NCBI GenBank assembly: GCA_029378245.1
Contig: JARKIF010000020.1
Coordinates: 868,001 to 932,000 of the forward strand
DNA: 64,000 nt
Reading direction: 5' to 3'
Source: Roridomyces roridus
Taxonomy: Eukaryota > Basidiomycota > Agaricomycetes > Agaricales > Mycenaceae
A program made the position numbers and the translations under genes. This document shows, piece after piece, positions 21,448-32,510 of this stretch (the first letter of the stretch is position 1; each line of letters opens with the position of its first letter). The notes beneath the pieces were generated by a model. That model saw only the letters and a program-made list of their open reading frames with translations. It did not search any database and had not been told where the DNA came from.

Positions 21448-22711
21448 GGATACGGGTTCAGGATCGCTCTCGATCGAGGCTACCCGAGAGCGTAGTCTTT
21501 CGTCGAGCGGGATGTCGGGGACTGTGGCAACGTCCTCGAACGACAGGGCCTTTCCGCACACCGCCTTGTGTCGAAGCTTCCAGTCAGCCTTCTGGCAGAT
21601 TCTATCGCATGGCGTTCAGTAACCGAGGAGATAAACGCCAGATGGACGCACGGAGAGCAGTAGAGAACCCGGCGCTGGGTCCCCTCGTAACAGCGTGGGC
21701 AGTGCTTGAATTTGGACGAGCCGTCGGCGGGTGAGAGATTGGTGCAGCCTGGATATGAGCAAGCGTTGCGGAGACCAGTGTTCCGGTCTTTGTGGTCCGC
21801 AGCTTGGAGCTTCTTGCGCTCTTGCGCGATCTCGGGGCCGAACTTTCTCGTTTGGAGCGCATCGTACACGTGTTGCAGGGGATCATCGCGCTTCCATGCC
21901 TTCTTCTCCTTCCTCTCGAGTCTCAATTCCAACGGCGCGAGGTCGAAGAACGTGCAAAGCGTATAGTGGAGAACATGGCCTGCTCTTTTTGAACGAGGAT
22001 GGGAGATACGAACGAGTCCACGTACAGATGAGCTTGGTCCGCAACATGTAGACCTCGGCCCAAGCGACCTTCTCTTCATCGGTACGATCGGTGCGTGCCT
22101 CTTGCTTGGCCGAAAAAGCATCCCACTCGGGGTGAGCGATGTATCGTGGTTTATTGGGGATGACGGAACTGTCGTCAAGGAGGGCGGATCGTAGAAGATC
22201 GAGAAAGCTCTGTCCGTCGGAGGATAGCCGTGGGAGGTCAAGCTCCGTCACACAGTGACCACGAGTAGCGTTTAGATTCCCCGCCCTGGAGCAAATGGCG
22301 GCGAGTGCGCCGAGGAGGTGCTTGCGTCGGATTGCGCGGCTGGCCGACAACCAGCGGGCCTCGAGATCGTGGGCAAAGAACTGCGTCGAGTCGGATTGCG
22401 CGGCTGGCCGACAACCAGCGGGCCTCGAGGTCGTGGGCGAACAACTGCCTCGAGTCGAGAGTGAGATCCCGTTGAGCCCCACAGGTACCCAGCAGGTTGG
22501 TCGAGTATCGGTCGAGGGTTTTGTTGAGCGAATACGTGGATTTCTTGTTGTCACAGAGCTCGCATTCGAAGTGGTATTCGGGAGTCACGACCTCTGGATG
22601 TTCCTGGAAAACGGCCTCCCAGTCGCTGTTCCATTTCTCCGGGTCTGCGAGAGCTTCCCCTGGCTGGGGGATCAATATGAATCGGCCGTATATCACGGAC
22701 ATGAGAGTCAA
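21448..22711 (-). pseudogene. MYND-finger paralogue B, frameshifted by a 64-bp tandem duplication
   Basis: Starts MTLMSVIYGRFILIPQPGEA, then LADPEKWNSDWEAVF. The family core follows: DLEARWLSASRAIR, RKHLLGALAAICSRAGNL, and LLRSALLDD. An exact 46-nt intron lies at 21980-22025. The finger CSYPGCTNL ... HCPRCYE ... RRVLYCS is joined over 21602-21651 to CQKADWKLRHKAVCGKALSF. Inside the core a 64-bp segment is tandemly duplicated (22327-22390 and 22391-22454); 64 is not a multiple of three, so the frame shifts exactly there and resumes in register only if one unit is ignored. Downstream the frame runs without a stop into copy A. Confidence 0.85.
22327..22454. repeat. 64-bp tandem duplication inside MYND paralogue B
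   Basis: Two adjacent units starting TCGGATTGCGCGGCTGGCC differ at only a few bases near their ends. The unit is coding sequence (it contains DLEARWLSASRAIR on the minus strand), so this is a local duplication, not a transposon. Confidence 0.95.
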
Positions 22712-24620
22712 GAAGAAGGCGTGTTTGCTTTGTCATGCTGTGCTCTCGGCCCGTTCTTTGGATTGATGCGATCATTCGTTCGAACTTGACTCTTTTCTTG
22801 GAGTCTCGGACTCCAGATTGACGGGCCAGTACTCACCCTGTGAGAGTCGCTGGCTACAATAGAAAATTGGCTGGCAGTCCCTGACTCCTTGTTCGATCCG
22901 AGGTCAGATCATCCAATGTCCGTTAACCATTGCAAGACTCGATTTTTTACCGTTGATCCCAGGCACCAAGCCTGGTTGGAAATGTCCATGGCCCAGACCA
23001 CTTAGGTAGAAGTGCAGGTCTGCGAACGCCTCCGCTCGGTATTACCCATACAATGATCGGATTGGAGTTGCTCGTTCGAATCGGCCCCATCTCATATGTA
23101 CCAAAGGAGCACGTTTTTCCCTTGCGTTGCAATTACACATTGCCCCGTTCTATGTAGAAAAGGAATTAACGACGTCGACTGCGCGCTCAAATCAAAATTT
23201 GAACTGCGGTCCCTGACTCCTTGTTCGATTTTTCGCAGTTCGTTCTCGGATTGATTCGACAGTTCCACGGCGGGTTAAAACTGCCCAAATGTGCATGGCC
23301 CAGCACACCATTTGCATCCATCCCTGAACCAGTTGTCAGGCGGCGTCGAGGTCCTCGTTCGAACCGAAGCCAGGCCATGTCGGACGCGCCGTGGGATTCA
23401 CGCATAATTTTTTGTCCCATGATTCTACCGGTCCCAAACCTGGAGCTTAAGTAAGCGCTCACGATACAACACAAGCACCCCAGTCGAAGTCCGGAGTCTA
23501 AAGACTGACCTCTCCGGCGAGAAATCTATACATTCAATCCCCAAATCTCCTGTAAACCCACCCGAGGGTACATTGTCGAAGACAGCTGGGTTGCTGCCAC
23601 ATTTTTTGAGTGTCTGTATTATTCATCTCAGGGGTCAAACGTTCAATTGGGACTCTTCAACCAGTGGCAACCACGACATCCGTCACGGGTCCTTCGATCT
23701 GTCTGCCTCGTCGTCACAAGTTAGCATCCCGTCAAGAATCAAATCAAGATGTAAAGGACTCGTACGTACAGCGTCGAATTCCATTTCGAGGTTGAATGAC
23801 GCATGGTATCCAAGTTGTTGAAGTCTTCCATCGCTAGCAAATGACATCTGGGTGGTTCACAACGATCAACGTCTTCCAGTACAGCAAGGATTTCGTACCT
23901 CAGCCGCGGCGAATACCTTCCCCCGAGTCCGACAGCATGTTGCACGACTAGTGCTAGCACCAAATCTGAACCCAACGACGTCGACAGAAAGGTACGCATG
24001 CGTCCAACAGCGATTAGCAGCTTAAATCGAAGCTAGCTCGTTGTCTAGGCATTGACTAACGTTCAGGCAGGCAGTTGAACCGTCATTTTTCGCCTCGAAC
24101 GCCATTGAGGCCGTTGGACCCGCGGGTCCTTGTGCCCTCCCTGAGTCTGATGAGGTTAGACCTCGGAGTGGGTGTCGCCCTGGCCATGGCCCCTGGGCTG
24201 GTTCCCTCGATGACGTGGAACTGCGTCGACGTCATACTTAGGAGCGAGTTAATTTCCTGCATGAAACACGTCGACTCACAGGTCGAGCCGCCAGGAGAAA
24301 TTGTGGCGGCGAGTCTGGACTCTGAATCGTGTGATTTGGCATGGGTATGGGAATATTCTGGATGCCGCGTTCTTTTTTTTCTGCTCGGTGCTTTGAGTGC
24401 ATGGGATCCAAGCCCGGGCGGTGCAGGAGCGAGATCTCTGCGTGGATTATCTCACCTTCATGGCCGGTCAGTCGAAGGCGAACGAGACTCAAAAACTTGC
24501 TCACATTCATGCCTTCTCGAGTCTCCAACGCTACGGATAGAAGCTGTCAGTCGAAACGCACACGAAGCATATCAAGGAACCCACAGTCTAACTTTAGCTA
24601 CCCTGAAGGGGCGCCACCCA
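22712..24620. repeat. Gene-poor region with diverged SINE-like repeats
   Basis: Two diverged direct copies of about 230 bp lie near 22870-23130 and 23200-23440. Both begin GTCCCTGACTCCTTGTTCGAT, share CATGGCCCAG in the middle and CTCGTTCGAA (B-box-like) near the end. The part 23500-24620 has only short ORFs without recognised domains on either strand. Confidence 0.5.
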
Positions 24621-24627
24621 CCAACTG

Positions 24628-24635
24628 TATAAAAA
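24628..24635 (+). promoter_or_regulatory. TATA box of the small secreted protein gene
   Basis: TATAAAAA lies 33 nt before the ATG at 24668. The position implies a very short 5' leader. Confidence 0.6.
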
Positions 24636-24667
24636 GGACTGGCCTTCTTCGCTTGAGCGTAGATACG

Positions 24668-25133
24668 ATGCTCACCTCAGCCCTCCTCCTCCTCGCCGGC
24701 GCACTCTCCACTGCACAAGGCCAACTCGTCCCGGTGGTATCGAGCTTCAACGCCCCGCACTGCTGTGCCTCCTTCAGCGCGCCCGCATGCCGCAACACCT
24801 CCCTCGCGACTTGGTCAGGCGTGCCCGAGAACGCATTCTGCAAGCCTACTCCGGGCGCTGTGTCGTTGAGTATCACGCCTGGGACAGAGAAGAATTGTCA
24901 GATTGATTTGTATACGACTTGTGAGTGGACTCGGGCGGGCGATGGGTAGTTACTGACGGAGGGATGCTGCAGCGAACTGTAATGGCGTGCACGGGGGCTT
25001 CATCGCGTCGCCGCCCGTCACTCCGTCGTGCTACACGTGAGTGTGAGATGCTCCTTCGATCCTTGCTGACCGAAATCTCAGGGCGAGTCAGGAGTTTGCG
25101 TCCGTTCGCATCTTGTGTATCACCACTGGCTAG
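24668..25133 (+). CDS. Small secreted cysteine-rich protein
   Basis: Three exons, 24668-24920, 24973-25036 and 25082-25133, give 122 aa. The first 18-19 residues are a clear signal peptide (MLTSALLLLAGALSTAQG). The mature part starts QLVPVVSSF and holds a CC pair in FNAPHCCASF plus further single cysteines, eight in all, enough for four disulphides. Introns are 52 and 45 nt, with GTGAGT donors. Size, signal and cysteine content fit a small secreted protein of the effector or cell-surface type. No hydrophobin spacing (C-CC-C-C-CC-C) or other named domain is seen, and the function is unknown. Confidence 0.75.
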
Positions 25134-25307
25134 AAGAGAAACCGACGGGTAGATTGGTGTTAGATATTAGATGAGCGTTGCAGACGAGAAAAAAAATTGT
25201 ATTGCTTCCGATGTGATGTGATGTCGGCATCAATTCGGGACGCCGTAGCTCTTTGTCTCTTTCCCCACCATCATCTCGCCGCTATTTCGAGTCTTGCTAC
25301 CCCTCAA

Positions 25308-26477
25308 ATGAACGTAGGCGCCTACCTAGCCATCCCTCTCGCCGGGGAAGCCCTTGTCGACCCCGAGAAATGGGACCAAAAGTGGGAATCCATGCTCCGT
25401 GGGCCCCAGCTCTCCGGACCCCACGGCCCCCTCTTCTGCTTCAACAACATGCTCTTCCAGAACCGCTCAGTGCCGGGCTTCACCGACCGTGCGCTTGCAG
25501 GCTACCCCGAGCTCCTCGCTGGCACCTGCGCGATGCAGCGCAACATGACGCAAGATGCTATCATGTACTTCGTCGGCGGGAACCTCGAGAAACGGTGGAT
25601 GGACGCGAGTCCCGACGAGCGGCGAAAGCACATACTGGGTGCGATGGCGTCCGTGTGCTCCAAGGCCCGAAATCTCAACGAGGCCCGCGCGTACTGTGTG
25701 CCCGAGCTCCGCCTCTCACGGCTTCGTCTCGATGGCAAGGTCTTTCTCGATCTGCTGCGATCGGCCATGATCGACGACGTTACTTATATTCCTACCAAAC
25801 CGAGGCTTGTATCTCACCCTAGGTGGGATGCGTTCGCCGCTGAGCAGGAGGCGCGGAATACGACGGACGATGAGAAGATCGCGTTGGCGGAGCTGATTCT
25901 ATTGCGCACGAAACTCATTTGTACGTCGTCGACGCTTCTCTAATTCCTCACCCACTGGATATCCAGGCCACGTCCTTCACTTCACCCTCCGCTCTTTCCT
26001 CGGCCTCGAGGCCCCGCCTTTGCAAGTCACGAAAATGCACCGCAAGCAAGAAAAAGGCGATCCCACCGACCCCACACACGCCATGCATGAAGAGATCCTG
26101 AAAAGGATGCTCGGGCCCGAAGCAGCCAAGGCGCGCCGCGAACTCGAGGTGGCTAGCGCCAAGGCTCGCATCAGCCAACGCCTCGGATCGTGTTCGTACT
26201 TGGGCTGCCATAACATGGAGGTCGAAGGCGGGAAAAAGTTTTCGAGGTGTGGGCCGTGTTATGTCAAGATGGAGAGGCAGGTCCTGTATTGTTCTCAGTG
26301 CGTCTCCAATCTCTCTTCGCATGAGTGTGTGCTGACCCGGAATGTGTTTCTAGAAAATGCCAGAAGGCGGATTGGAAGCTGCGTCACAAGGCCGTTTGTG
26401 GGAAACCGCTCACCTTTGACGATATCTCCACGCTGCCCGAGCATCCCGCGAATGATCAGGTTTTCGCTACTTTGTGA
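25308..26477 (+). CDS. MYND-type zinc finger protein, paralogue C
   Basis: Three exons, 25308-25920, 25967-26297 and 26354-26477, give 355 aa. The N-terminal ~260 residues are an unrecognised, probably alpha-helical domain with the landmarks AIPLAGEALVDPEKWDQKWE, CAMQRNMTQDA, RWMDASPDERRKHILGAMAS, VCSKARNLNEARAYCVPELR and FLDLLRSAMIDDVTYIP. At the C-terminus a MYND finger reads CSYLGCHNMEVEGGKKFSRC, then GPC, YCS and CQKADWKLRHKAVCGK, followed by the tail PLTFDDISTLPEHPAN. MYND fingers bind zinc and proline-rich peptides, so a protein-protein scaffold is likely. The start ATG (25308) aligns with the start of paralogue E, and upstream sequence is shared with E for at least 100 bp. Confidence 0.9.
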
Positions 26478-26654
26478 GGAGGAGCGGTGGTACTGCTCAA
26501 ACTTGAAATCTACTGACTCGCCGGTTTATCTTCTTTTGTAACTCTCTACTACTAGGAATCGGAATGTACATATATCACACCGACGTCGACGATGGTGGAG
26601 CGTTGCGCCTCGTTTACACGTGTTTGTGAGACATTCTCCTCTTCGTTCGTCTGG

Positions 26655-27797
26655 ATGATATCCCTCCCTCTTCCTCTCCCCGGCCTCGCGCTCACTGAAC
26701 CCGAGCAATGGAACAACGAGTGGGAGGCCGTCCTTCGGCGGCCAATGATGACGCCAGAATTTTGCTTCTCCAGCATGCTCAACGATAACCAACAGCTCGG
26801 GCTCGACATATGCCTCGACGCCTATCCAGATCTTCTCTCAGGCACCTGCGCCGTCCAGCGGACCCTCACCGTCGAAGCACTCCAGTCGTTCTCCAACCGT
26901 GACTTTGAGAATCGATGGATGCGGGCTACCCCGGATGCACGGCGCAAACACCTCCTCGCTGCACTGGCGGCTGTGTGCTCCAAGGCGCGGAACCTCAACG
27001 GGGCGAGGGCCTATTGTGCACCTGAGATCCGTCTCATGCGCCTTCGGCTCAGTGGGACGGTGTTTATCGATCTCCTCCGCTCGGCGATGCTCGATGATGT
27101 CACGTATATCCCCAGCACTCCGCGATATGTATCGCATCCCAAGTGGGATGAATTCGCTGCTTTGCAGGGTGCACGCAATTCCGATGACTTGGAGAGGGTG
27201 TCGCTGGCGGAGATGATGGTGTTGAGGACGAAATTCATCTGTGCGTGGCATTGCTCTTTCACCGATAGTGATTGACTCTCTATCTCAGGCTACTTCCTCC
27301 ACTTCACACTCTGCTCATTCCACGGCTTGGAATACCCTGTCTTGATGGTGACGAAAGAACACAAATCAATTGAACGCGCCAAAGATCCACAGGCCGCCGA
27401 GCACAAAAAACGCGAGAGGGAGATCTTCGGCACCGAGGCCGCCAAGGCACGTAGGGCTTTTGAAATCGCAAGCACCAGGGAACGGACGGCACAGCGTGTG
27501 GGTTGGTGCTCGTACATGGGGTGTGCGAAGCACGAGCCGGAGGATGGATCGGTCAAGTTTACGCGCTGCGAGCAGTGTTTTGAGAATATGCAGCGCCAGG
27601 TGTTGTATTGCTCCTCGTGCGTTGATTTTCTTTAATTCCCTCTCCGGATGCTGAGTAATCCGTGTAGAAAGTGCCAGCAGGCGGATTGGAAGCTGCGTCA
27701 TAGGGAGGTGTGTGGGAAGTCGCTGACCTTTGACGCTGTGGCTACACTTCCTGAGCATCCGGCCAATTCGAATCTGGCTGTGCACGCTGGTGCGTGA
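26655..27797 (+). CDS. MYND-type zinc finger protein, paralogue D
   Basis: Exons 26655-27240, 27289-27616 and 27668-27797 give 347 aa, with introns at the same two places as in C and E. The start at 26655 (MISLPLPLPGLALTEPEQW) matches the family start; an upstream ATG at 26592 would add 21 unrelated residues. Core motifs are RWMRATPDARRKHLLAALAA, VCSKARNLNGARAYCAPEIR and LLRSAMLDDVTYIPSTPR. The finger has CSYMGCAKHEPEDGSVKFTRC, QCF, YCSS and CQQADWKLRHREVCGK, all ligands present. It lies 177 bp downstream of C in the same direction. It is more diverged from C than E is, so the C/D split is older. Confidence 0.9.
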
Positions 27798-27799
27798 GG

Positions 27800-27961
27800 C
27801 GGAAGAAAGAGTAGATCAGCACACCTGTTTTCCTTGTACCCTCCAATGTGATGACATTGTGAGCTGCCTGGCGGAGGGTCCTCGTTCGAGTCGAGGTGAC
27901 TTCATGTGTAGAATTATTTGAGACCTTTTTTTGGGAGGTAAACCTCTGACGGGGAATTCGC
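27800..27961 (+). repeat. SINE-like repeat family B, copy 1
   Basis: About 160 bp, starting GGAAGAAAGAGTAGATCAG and ending in a T-rich stretch plus GGGAGGTAAAC. It carries CGTTCGAGTCGAGG, which resembles a Pol III B-box. It matches 32307-32486 over its whole length with many substitutions. It begins directly after the stop codon of MYND paralogue D. Confidence 0.65.
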
Positions 27962-28334
27962 CGCCGTGCATTACCTAGCCTAGATCTGGATGGGGGACCG
28001 CCATGGGTGCGTGAATCTTGAGACGGCCTTGTGTGGCTCACTCTCTCCTGTTTCAGACGGGTTCAGACCAGCAGGTCGTCGCTCATGTCTACAAGTCAAC
28101 CAACTTGGCCAGCGGAGGAGGATGATTAGGAAATCATCATCCTCCGCTGGCTATCTGCCGGGTCATGTCGCTGATTGAGCAAGATTCGATCTTTTTGGAC
28201 ATTATAAACCGTGATTCAACCTAGTTGATGAAGAAAGTCGCCCAGAGTCAGAAACAGCGTTCAACCTTCAACGTTCAGGTCCCTCTCGAAATCGAAATTA
28301 TTACTAGATGCCCAGATCAGCTCGAATTTTGTAT

Positions 28335-28560
28335 GGAGAAAACCTCATGGTGCAAAGCAGCACGCCCACCCCAAGTATTCCAGCAAGTGAGATTTGGAGT
28401 TGGTGGGAGACCCTCGTTCGAATCGAGGTCAGGCCATGTGTGGCCGGCGCCTTTTTCTTTTCTCTTGAGAAACGCCTTGATTATCGAACGCGCGGGCGTC
28501 CCGGAGGTTCCCCGATTTCGAATCAACACCCGCGAGCGCAGCGATAAAGTTGCCGAGACA
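28335..28560 (+). repeat. SINE-like repeat family A, copy 1 (5' part)
   Basis: Starts GAGAAAACCTCATGGTGCAA, has the box CCTCGTTCGAATCGAGGTCAG, a T-rich stretch, and CACCCGCGAGCGC near its end. It aligns with 31738-32200 and with the two halves of 37409-38370. The 3' part of the family is missing here. Confidence 0.7.
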
Positions 28561-28850
28561 AAATCCAAGAGTAAATTCAGGCTCCGACTGCAGATGCCGT
28601 AGAGGAAGAGCGAGGAAGTCACGCGGGGATCAATTGTTGTTCCGAAGCGGTCCGAGCCGAGCCATGGGTAAACACCGCCTGGACATTGCCTGGACACTGC
28701 CCCCAGTAACAGCTCTTGGCTTCCACCTCCACACTTCAAGCTTCCTCCTTCCCGCGTCTGACCGCCCTCTCTTGACTTCCGCCGTCATCCCGCCACGCAA
28801 GCTCTCGACTCTCGACTCTCGACTCTCGACCCCCGCCCCCCCTCTTCCTC

Positions 28851-31574
28851 ATGTTCAACAATAGCACTGGCTTACAGTTCAATGGTGCACGCTTCTATAC
28901 CGTCGCCGGCGATGTGAACATGCAGATCAACACGCTGGATGGGGCTGGCCACCCAGATACGACAAGAGACTACCACCCGGAGGGGCTTCGTGCCATCCAA
29001 GACGGCAATTCCTTGGGCGAAGGACCTAGCAGTGGGAATATCAGGAGGATGGATCGTCGTGAGAGGAGATTTGCGCCATACGGTAAGAGATTGAATGGTA
29101 TTTCACCCCGATTGAGTCTTCGACGACCGCAGATACATTGGCCCGACCTCACCTCCAGGACATGGTCCATATTGCGACAAAAAATGTCAATCATATCTAT
29201 CAGGGTACAGGTAGGTTACTCTGATACGGCCAGGTCAAATCTGACATGTTTTCTAGGCCTCGATACCCTGCATCGGCATGCTGCTACGGAGGCCATGTAC
29301 GACTCGGCCGAGAGCTTCCCTCAACCCCGATGCCATCCAGAGACACGGATAAAGCTGTTGGGCAACTTGCTGCGTCGATTGGATGATCCGGACGCCCGCG
29401 TTCTCTGGCTTCATGGGCCTGCCGGCTCCGGCAAATCTGCGGTCATGCAGACCCTCTGCCAGCGTTTGCAGGATGCAGGGCGACTCGGGGGAAGCTACTT
29501 CTTCAAACGGGGTCATCCTAATCGCAGCAATGGCCGCGTTCTGTTTGCCACCCTGGCATACCAGCTTGCCATCTTCGAACCGTCCTTGAAATCCTCTATT
29601 TCGAGGAGGGTGGAGGCGAATCCGGCTCTCATCTCCACTTCCATCGCTGCCCAGCTGCGGGAACTCGTCGTTGAACCTAGCCGTGAGGCGTCTGGTTGTG
29701 GAAGTCGGATACTTCTGATCGATGGACTCGATGAGTGCGATGGGATCCCAGTTCAACAGGAAATCTTGCGCTCGATCGGCGACATCTTTTGCGTCCATCA
29801 TACCCTTCCAATCAAAGTCATCATCGCCAGCCGACCGGAACCTGACATTCGCGAGATTTTGGGCACCCCATCCTTCAAAGTGCTCACCATGATCAACGTT
29901 GAGCAGTCATTCGCCGATGTTCGGATTTTCCTGCGCGGTGAATTCGCGCGGATCTACCAAGAGCACCATTCGACCATGTCCAGCATTCATTTGCCGTGGC
30001 CGTCTGATGCTGTCCTGTCACATTTGGTGGACAAGTCGTCAGGATATTTCATTTACGCGGCCACAGTCATCAAGTTTGTGGATGACAAGTACTTCCGGCC
30101 CACCGAGCAGCTGGAAATCATCATGAACACCAACTCGCATGCCAGTGATGTCTCCCCCTTCGAATCTCTGGACCAGCTGTACAGGCAAATTCTCTCTCAG
30201 GTTCTTATCCGGCATCGCCCACGCCTCCTCAACATTCTGTATCTTCTCTTTCTTCCCGATTTGTCGAAGCCGTACTGCCCAACGTTGAGCCATTTGACGA
30301 TTTCCCATATTGCACAACTTTTGCATCTCGATGCGGGCGACATCCGACTCACATTGCGCGGGTTGCACTCGGTCCTTGACATTGCGGATGCCAATTCCGA
30401 CAGCATCGCCCCGCGCCATGCCTCGTTCAGGGATTTTCTCATTAGTAAAGAACGATCCTTGGATTTTTTCATTTACACCCCATCGCATCGTCTCGATTCA
30501 GCCCGCCTCATGCTCCGGGCATTATCTTGTAAGTCCTTACCCGACGATTACCATATTGCTTGGTATGTGTGCACCACAGCTTTCCCCATCCGAACAACTG
30601 CTTACATTCCTTGTTAGGCAGGTTGCCCCGATATGGATTGACCACATCACATCGCTTGAGCCGTGCCTTGATCTCCTTCCCCTAATCAGGGCATTGAATC
30701 TTGATTTCGTCTTCGTGGAGGAAGTTTCTGCAGATAGCGTGGGACGAGTTGTAAACTGGATGTCGGTGAGTTCCAACCTTGCCCATTGGTGTCGTTAACC
30801 ATATATCGGTGTCCCCAGAACATAGCCGATTGCCCGAAGGACCTTCTTGAACTCTGGAAGCGCTTACACCCCGCCCTTTCTGACCGGTTTGGGCGCCTCA
30901 TTCATCGAAAGGTCTTGGGACCAGAACAAGCACAATTGCGTCGGCTTCAAATATTCGCACATTTTCTCAAAAGGACCTACAATTTCCGACGCGACCCCCC
31001 AAATTGGGTCTCCTGCGCCCGTACTCTGATGGGCGTATCCTGGCCCGAAATGCTTGCCTTAATGTGGGATTCACAGCTCCTTGACTCGGAGAGATATTTT
31101 CCTCTGTGGACTTCGGATGATTACAAACACGTCGCTGTGGCCTATGTTTGCCTATTTCGCAAGATCAGCAAGGGCGAAGTATCACTATCCGGGTCAGTCC
31201 ATTGGCTAATCCACCAACCTGATTGAAAATTTGTGCAAAGGTCCATGGAGCGTCGCTTGGAATACACCTTTAGAACACTTCTGCATTACTGTCCTCGCTG
31301 CGACCCGGACCTATTATACGAACTTGACCAACTTAGTTCAAACTGGACAGGGGTCTCCGCTACTCGTTTGGGGCGCATTATTACCCTGTTCAATGCCCGT
31401 TGCATCATCACATGGCTCCAGGTCTGTGAAACTCCACGGTATCATTCGCTACTAAATCTAGAGACCTATCAGAGCTCCACTGCGAGTCATCCCGGCTTGG
31501 CCCGCCGATGGGAGCTAAGCGTTTCGGGTTCGGTTCCTGGCACATATTTTACTCTTCTTCCCCTCTCCCTATGA
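28851..31574 (+). CDS. NACHT-domain STAND NTPase 1
   Basis: Six exons (28851-29082, 29133-29210, 29257-30562, 30618-30765, 30819-31192, 31241-31574) give 823 aa. The N-terminus MFNNSTGLQFNGARFYTVAG is a leader found before NACHT domains in mushrooms. A linker reads HRHAATEAMYDSAESFPQPR, and the NACHT domain follows with Walker A HGPAGSGKSAV and Walker B RILLIDGLDECDG, then SRPEPD as sensor-like motif. The winged-helix and helical region follows (HASFRDFLISKERSLDF). The C-terminal ~280 residues have no recognised repeats (no WD40, ankyrin or TPR). STAND NTPases are ATP-driven switches; fungal ones act in non-self recognition and programmed cell death. A close paralogue lies at 48763-50774 and upstream sequence is also shared. 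Confidence 0.92.
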
Positions 31575-31737
31575 CCGCCGCAGCTGTCACAAGTGGCCGA
31601 GCCCTACAACGAAACATACCCCACTGATTGCCCCACATTTTTTTCTCAAGTCAGCTACGTTGTATTTATCTCCATACTTACTAGTGACGGATTTTGTCTA
31701 CGAGAGACCAATGCTACGTCCTCGTGTTGCTCTTCCC

Positions 31738-32200
31738 TACAAAACCTGATGGTACAATACTACAAAGCCACACGCACGCCCCAGGTGTTCAAGAATGTCG
31801 TGATTTGGCGGCAGACCCTTGTTCGAATCAAGCTGTCAGTCCGTGCGTACTGGATTGCCCTTCTCTCTCTCTTTCTTCCTTCACATAACACCACGCAAAC
31901 TGAGACCCGGGAGCGCGCCGAGAGAATTGAAATCTGGTGGAATGGCAGTCTTCACCGTACCTGATCGGAGCGCAATCGATTCGGACTCCCCCTTCAGAGT
32001 CGAATTGGACAGCCTGGGTGTGGCTCAACGTTTTTCGATTGGGTTCATAACAGGCCTGGCCTCTAACCAAAGGTAACCGAAGATGTGGAATGAACACGGC
32101 CATGCCACGGTGTACAAATCACCAGACGAAGAAAAGCATCAATGCGTCCATTTGCCGTAGCACAGGTAACGGATGGCAGGGTCAGCGGTAATGGCGAGAG
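31738..32200 (+). repeat. SINE-like repeat family A, copy 2 (full length)
   Basis: About 460 bp. Landmarks in order are AAAACCTGATGGTACAAT, CCTTGTTCGAATCAAGCTGT (B-box-like), GAGCGCGCCGAGAGAATTGA, GTTCATAACAGGCCTGG and CATTTGCCGTAGCACAGGTA. It matches 37409-38370 throughout, apart from the MITE there. No protein is encoded. Confidence 0.75.
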
Positions 32201-32306
32201 AAAAAATGCCTCAAGTCTTACTATCCCAATCCACCTGTCCGATTCGAACGGGCGAGCGTCGCTGGGCCCACCGTTTGCGGAGGTGCGTACATCTCACTAC
32301 CTTGAC

Positions 32307-32486
32307 AGAAGAAAGAGTGGATCAGAAGACTTGTTTTACTTGTATCCTCGTCCAATGTTACGACCTTGCACTTCAAACACAGCACGGTTGCCTTGCGGAG
32401 GGTCCTCGGGTCCTCGGTCGACTTGAGATGGCTCCATGTAGAGTGGGGTTTTTTTTGGGAGGTCAGCTTCCGACGTGGAATTTCGC
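32307..32486 (+). repeat. SINE-like repeat family B, copy 2
   Basis: Starts CAGAAGAAAGAGTGGATCAG and ends TTTTTTTTGGGAGGTCAG plus a short tail. Aligns with 27800-27961. Confidence 0.65.
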
Positions 32487-32510
32487 ACACAGATAAATAC
32501 AACAGATAAT

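Noticed and set aside
28400..28430. B-box CGTTCGAATCG as part of a real tRNA gene
   Set aside because: No acceptor, D or anticodon arms fold at this or the similar sites; they belong to SINE-like repeats.
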